Below, one piece after another: positions 58,145-64,000 of a stretch of 64,000 nt of DNA. The notes under the pieces are model-generated. The model was not told where the DNA came from. It saw only the letters and a list, made by a program, of their open reading frames with translations, and ran no database searches. Positions within the stretch are counted from its first letter, which is position 1; each line of letters starts with the position of its first letter. Source of the DNA: Datnioides undecimradiatus (Eukaryota > Chordata > Actinopteri > Lobotiformes > Datnioididae); contig WARS01000090.1 in the NCBI GenBank assembly GCA_008933995.1, forward strand, positions 1,869,501 through 1,933,500, written 5' to 3'. The position numbers and the translations under genes were made by a program.

Positions 58145-60284
58145 CAGGCCTCAGACGAACATTATCTACTGTATATTCCGGCTGTACATCATGATTACAG
58201 GGACTGAAATCAGTCAGTCAGTGCGACTTAGTCATTTCATTTGTCTGTTCATGACACGTTGTCTCCAACACCTTCAAGCCACCATCATGCCATGCTTGGG
58301 TTCAGGTCGTACTGTCTAGATTTGCAGATGTTTGGCTCGTCTCCACGTGTGGCTAAGGTTGTTATGGGGAAGTAACCGATGAGAACTGTTTAACGCCTTG
58401 AGCTGCTTCAAAACAGATCGTTTAAAAGCAGAAGATGAAAACGAGAAGTCTGCTGACGCTGACTGAACTTTGTTTGCTTCACAGCTTCTAATTGCTATTA
58501 AAACTTAAGTCGGGTTGTCTGTGGTCACTTTCAATTAACACCGTCAGGGTAAAGAGACGACTGATCAAGCACGGCTTTGTTTTCATGGTGCCTTGTGCTC
58601 AGTGGTCAAGCCGCGGAGGTGACGTTTGGCTGCAGGATCACCTACGAATCCATTCAGCAGAGTTAAATTACATTTTTTGGAGAGTTAAGCAATGGGCAAC
58701 CAAAGAAGTATGGTGCAGAACCAAAGCCAGCAACCAACAGGAGCCAGAGTCATATTTGTGTTTGTCTAACATTTAAACTGGTTGCAAACTTCTAAGAGAC
58801 CATGTGCAATTTCAAATACAGCGCTGATAGCATGCACACATACATGCAATTGCAAAAGTGTATTGCATTGCATTTGTTTCATGCGTCAAGCTACAGCGAC
58901 GTGATGAACAGAAATGCCCATCCGATACTGCAAGCGCTATTTACTCCTGCCCCTGTTCCTCACATCAAAAGAAAAAGAGAATCCTCTTATTTATTTTTCA
59001 TCAGTGTCTTCCACCTCAATCACAGGTGAAATATCTCTGACACAGTACAGGCAAAGTGAGGCTGGTTCAAACAGACGGCCCTTTCTGCGGTGCAGTGGAT
59101 GGTGCAATTGTATTTCAAAAGACGAGACAGGTGAGACGTTCTGCGTTATTGAGTTAGGGCGGACTGCGAAGCTTTCTGCAAACCCAATAAAAGACAAATC
59201 AGTCATGCACCAAGCAGGAACAAGCAGCTACTTTGCGCTGGAATTAAGCTGCCGCGATGAAGAGGAGATGCTCTGATTTCACACACGTGGTGGCCAATTT
59301 GCATCGGGAGCTCGGGGACAACATGCAGCACGCGTCGGGACTGACCCCGCTGTTACCGCCGCTGGCACGGGGGATGCTTTGTCCTTCTCTTTGTGTCGCT
59401 GCTTGAGTTTTTAAAGCATTTCTTCATATTCTTCGGCTATTTTGATGTTATTTACTGTGACTGTTTTAGCTGCGGTCGGACCCAGAACCAAATCCATGTG
59501 CGTTTTGGCACAGGTCAGCGTGTTGCAACAGACTACACCTCCGTACTCACACAAAAATGCCTCGGTCACTGCACCCCGTCTCAGCTGATGGCCTGTCTTT
59601 TCCTGTGGTCTTGCAACCGTTAAAGTTTATAAAAACCTACTGAGCTATAAATACCCAAACTAGCAGTATAAAGCTCTCAACCGCAGCACTGGGGGGGGAT
59701 AAAATTATGAAAAGTATGGCTCTTGAGCTGAATGTGTCAGTGAAATAGCACATAAAAGACTCCCTGACTCAGGGCGGCGCCCCAGATTCACCTGATTTGC
59801 TATATATTGGTTGACGCGCCACAGTACGGCTGTCAAATGGTGTGCATCGTAGGACGCCGCGGCGCCGTAATGTGTTTTCACCCTCACCGTCTAACTGAAT
59901 CCTCCACGGGCATGCGACAGCGGCCGTCAGCAGCCGAAGCCGACGGCGGAGGGGTAATCATTTACTTCTGCCAGCTCTAAGCAGGCCTCCTTTTATTAAC
60001 TGTGAATTACTCCTGAGATGTTGCCGTCACACCCGGGCAGCTGTAGGCCACCACATGACTCCTCAGACGGTTACCACTTCAGCACAAAGACATACTCAGT
60101 GATGCAATTCCCGATCCATCAGAACGCATTGGCTCATCCTCTACTCCGTATGTGAGAAACACTCCACTGTTTACCCCCCAGTGAGCAGGGAAGTAAATTA
60201 ACCACACTCTTTGCCTCGTTTCTGACAGGTAATAGGCAATGGTCATTTGCAAAATGAGGTGCAATGCATTGTGGGAGATAAAAT

Positions 60285-60335
60285 AAGCTAACACTGTATT
60301 GATCCCACGGTGGGAAATTTACTCGTTGCAGCCGC
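60285..60335. mobile_element. Retroposon 3'-tail-like fragment
   Basis: The sequence actgtattgatcccacggtg, followed by ggaaatttactcgttgcagc, resembles the same fish retroposon tail pattern seen near 3300. No element body is recognisable next to it. Confidence 0.5.
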
Positions 60336-60549
60336 TCAAGACAGAAGAAACATAAAATTAAAGCACGGAGTGAAGAAGAAACTGTAGCTCTTAGTGCTTT
60401 TTCAATATTTGTGAGGGTATTAAATAATAGATTTTAAAAAATGAAATGAAATATGCACGATAAAGTTATGCTAGGCAATATATCAGCATAATCAATGATA
60501 TTAAATCAAGTGTAATTATATAGTATGTGTAAATACAAGTGAAGGAGCT

Positions 60550-60577
<28 letters not shown>
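60550..60577. repeat. (TAA)n trinucleotide repeat
   Basis: Nine uninterrupted TAA units within an AT-rich part of intron 1. Confidence 0.95.
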
Positions 60578-60580
<3 letters not shown>

Positions 60581-61827
60581 CACCATCAGCTTAAAAAGCG
60601 CTATTAATGCGAAAACAGTAATAAATGGCGAATAAAAACAAGGCAATATCAAATACACGCACACATACTTCATAAAATCATTGAATTATTAGATAAAAAT
60701 TGTATTTTAGAAAAAATAAGTAATGTTTAGGAGCATCTGAATGCAGTTTAAAATGTGTGTCTCGAGTTGTTTCCTGAATACGTGGGTGGAGGAAGCGAAA
60801 TCCTCCCAGGTTTTGGGTTTTGTGTTGCCCTTTCCCGGTTTTAATGGTTATACTAAAGCAAAGTGATGCAGCTTTCCGCACATATCAGACGCCAGTTTTT
60901 CATTTTATCCACATTACACACGGCTGTTTATCAAAAATCTTAATATTGTCACAGTATTAATAAAGATAATGGGTCAAAAATATTGTGATATTTGATTTTA
61001 TCCATATCACCCGGCTATAAAGTGAACTGGGACTCTCTTCCTGTTGACTTGTTTGCTAATATTTACGTGTAAACACATAAAACAGTCGTGTGCAGCGCAG
61101 TGCGGCAGAGCAATCCCATTCAGCATCGGCCATCAGTCCTACTAACGACCCAGCAATCCACAAGAGCGGCCAGAGTTCAACCACTACGAGCTGCTTGACT
61201 GTAAATTTAGATTTATTATTTTTTTTTCAGCTGTAGTGTTGATAGTGTACACAGAAGCCCAGCAGTCTCGGTTCAGTGGGGGGGTTACAGAGGTTCATCC
61301 GTGTGGGCTGATTGCTAAAAACAGTCAGAAACGGTCCGTTAATCAAAGGCAGGGAGTCGGCGTCGGCGCTGGAGCCTTGTATTAAAACCAGGCCGAATGA
61401 CTCGACGCGAGGCTGCTTCAGCTGTGTGAGGTGTGACGCCTGACCCCCAAGATCTGTTCGGGCGAAAAGCTCAAATTAAAGCCGAGCGGCTGCAGAAAGA
61501 CGCACATTTCGCAGTCTTGGCTTCAGTTTAGGGTTCTACTTCCTTCACACACACGCGCGCGCGCTTTCACTGCCGCGCGCTCGCTTGTCCCGCCTTTCTC
61601 GAGGCCGTGCGCGCTTTTTTGAGGGAGGGAGCGCATTTACAGCGCATCGCAAAGCAGTCTCTCGCGCTGTCACATCATCTATTTGTCCTTCTCGGCTCCG
61701 TCTCCCCCCCCACCCCCCACCCACTCTGTTTCTCTGCACTTTCTTTCCATTTGCTGAACTATGCTCCAATTAGTTTGGCCCCACGAGGCAGCAGTGTACC
61801 AGCGAGGACACTTTATAAGGACATCTC

Positions 61828-61870
61828 CACACACACACACACACACACACACCCCTCCACACACACACAC
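61828..61870. repeat. Interrupted (CA)n microsatellite
   Basis: Two CA tracts (61828-61852 and 61858-61870) are separated by ccctc. They follow a CG-rich block in intron 1. Confidence 0.95.
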
Positions 61871-63471
61871 AGCACTTTATTAACCTTTAGTTACATACTG
61901 ATCACCCTATTGTTGGACACAGTGATTCTTTCTGCTTCATTTCCATTAAAAGAATGTGTTGCGTCAATCGTATCTATATGAAACAGCAGCATTTGCACTT
62001 TTTCATCGATATGTTCTGTATAAATCTTTGATTAATCTCTTAATTAAAAACTACCATATGACTGATTATGCTGAACCGACCATTAGCATACAATAAACAA
62101 TAGGAGCTGCGTCGCACGGGGCTCTTTAAGCGATGAATGGTCAGAAGGAGCCTGCCATCGCGCGCTCCGTTCCCAGATTGACGTAAATAGGCCGCAGAGC
62201 CCGGTGTAGTTGGTTACAGGTTACATCACTACACTTCATCTGCCCGGAAAACAAACAGCGATGTTACGATACAACGGCGTGACTCATTGGGTTTCCTCGT
62301 CGGGTGGACCCACGCTCTCACGACGAGGATGACAACAAGGACTCGAGTCAAACACAAAGCTGCTGCCGTTTGTCACGTCGTTGTTCGGATTTAATGGTCA
62401 TCCAGGGGGATGTTAATGCGAGAAAACGCTTTAGGTTTCTTTCTTCTCTTTTTATGAACCTCGTAGTTTCATTTCTCTCGCGCGTTTCTGTCCCTGCGCT
62501 GCCGCAACAGCTGATTTTGCACAATCTGAAGTGAGATCAGAGTCTCAAGACCTCCAGAGTTGGTGCACTAGCATTCAAATGCAAGAAAATATATAGGATG
62601 CATAGGATTAGCTGCATCGTTAGCCTAACTGTGACCTAAAATTGATGTTTTTATACCCTAGTTTGTGCACTGGGACACTGAAATGAGGAGTGACGGCGTG
62701 CACACAATACATAAACACGGGCCTTTCAGCGAATTACACATTTTCTTGTGCAGTCATTCCTGGGCTGCTGTGTGCTCAGCAGTTCGGCTGCATAAAGAAC
62801 AGTGAATGAGCCGAGATTGGCCGAGCATCCATTCGCTGCCCGGATCCAAAACCGAAGCAGGAAAACCCGTCCAAGCAGAGGTCCAACAGCTCCTCAGACT
62901 GTGCAAGGACCTATTTATCACCTCAGGTGCTGTGCGACAGATAGCAACATCCATCCCCATACAGAATTTCAATAGCTATTCAATGGCGCTTCTCTCTCTC
63001 TCAGGTCCAATCAGGCCGGCTGAGAGGCTGCACTTAAGCAAATCCACACGTCTGCTGAGAGGCTCAGACAATGCGTTTATTTTGCTCTCGGTCATACGCT
63101 CGCTGACACCTTCCATTTTGCTGCCCCATCTTCCTGAATAATACCAATTACTGAGCAGTGGAAGGAGAGGGGAGAGAGACGAGAACACTTGCGGTGAGGA
63201 GGATGGAAAGACAAATCGCAGCATGAGCGCTGAATTATTTGCGTGCTTATTTGCATGTCGGTGATGCCTCCGCGTGCTTCTTTGCTATTGGCCCTTACGT
63301 CATTTGCCTGCAGGCTTTTCGACGCTATTGGTTCAAATCAGCTGCCTCCCGGTGTGTAGTTGTCATTCTAACTGAGACATTAACGCCTCCGAGGCGCATT
63401 TCAGCTAGCGTTCCCCATTTCAGGTGTCAGTATGTGCGGCCGTGTACACTTGGATCACATGAACATGGAGT

Positions 63472-63487
63472 GGGGGGGGGGGGGGGG
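63472..63487. repeat. G16 homopolymer
   Basis: Sixteen consecutive G on the plus strand in intron 1. Confidence 0.95.
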
Positions 63488-64000
63488 CACGTCTGCAACA
63501 CGTGGGGCTCTGCCGCCTGTGCAGACACGCATGAATTCACGCGCGGCGGGCGATGACATCACATCACCTCATTCACAAGCAGACGGTGACATCATGGCTG
63601 CCGGAGAGCAGAGGCGTCACCACTTTGCCTCGCACTGTGATTGAATGCCGCACTTGTGAAACACGTAGCGGCAGCAGCAACTGCTCGTACACCAGGCCGT
63701 GCGACCATCACGGATGCATTAAGAAAGAATGGATGGCGTGTTTGATGGCGCCACACTCTTCTCTGTGACGGCTTCTAGTCTAGTCTAGAGTTTTGCTCCG
63801 CGCTAATCCAGGTTCTACGCTGGCCAAGTTGGCCGACTTCCTGTTGGCTCCCCTCACACCTGAATGGGATGATGTAACTCACACGGCTCTTTTCACAGCC
63901 ACAAATGCCACTGGGCCGAGCGGATCAGACTCTGTAAACAGAGAGAGTCGTTTCACTGGGTTTGTTCTGCTCTAAAGAAAAATAAATATGTTCCCAGCGT

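Larger units (their letters stand above)
50001..64000 (-). other. KCNQ intron 1, part 4 (no gene seen)
   Basis: Holds the minisatellite at 50578-50900, homopolymers, CA/GT/TAA microsatellites, an AT-rich stretch at 60340-60720, and CG-rich blocks near 53270-53350 and 61545-61640. No exon 1 with the expected LYNVLERPRGWAF-type sequence is found, so the intron probably continues beyond the window. Confidence 0.7.

Noticed and set aside
61545-61769. Arginine-rich 74-codon minus-strand frame as a candidate exon
   Set aside because: It results from the CpG-rich and CA-repeat composition. No KCNQ N-terminal similarity and no convincing donor are seen.

Overview
The window looks like nuclear DNA from a teleost fish. 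It holds short coding exons with canonical vertebrate splice sites, long non-coding introns, many CA/TG microsatellites, and a LINE remnant whose 3' end is of a kind common in fish genomes. Nothing suggests bacterial, plasmid or viral DNA. The species cannot be fixed from the sequence. A percomorph or cichlid-like fish is my guess only.

The one protein-coding gene I can support is a voltage-gated potassium channel of the KCNQ (Kv7) family on the minus strand. Seven consecutive coding exons lie between 17106 and 501 and are numbered 2 to 8 by analogy with human KCNQ2. Together they carry 816 coding bases: the end of S1, S2, S3, the S4 sensor, S5, the pore helix, the TIGYGDKTP filter, S6, and the IQ/helix A calmodulin-binding start of the C-terminus. 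All junctions join in frame. The membrane core reads most like KCNQ5, but exon 8 has the length and sequence pattern of KCNQ4, so I call it KCNQ4/5-type. Exon 1 (N-terminus and start of S1) is not in the window, nor are the exons after exon 8. Intron 1 therefore runs from 17107 past 64000, at least 46.9 kb.

Layout by region: 1-500 is intron 8; 501-17106 holds exons 8 to 2 and their introns; 17107-64000 is intron 1. Embedded features are an intact elongator tRNA-Met(CAT) on the same strand in intron 5 (3416-3488), a 5'-truncated and frameshifted RTE-like LINE fragment antisense to the gene in intron 3 (13545-13945), a probable dispersed repeat in intron 3 (about 9825-10150), a degenerate minisatellite of about 25 bp units in intron 1 (about 50578-50900), several retroposon-tail-like fragments, and many simple repeats.

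The most unusual points are the probable GC-AG intron after exon 8 together with a very long pyrimidine tract before that exon, the mixed KCNQ4/KCNQ5 character, and a (GT)n/(CA)n inverted pair in intron 1. I found no new multi-gene system. Most of the open reading frames seen in the introns look like chance.
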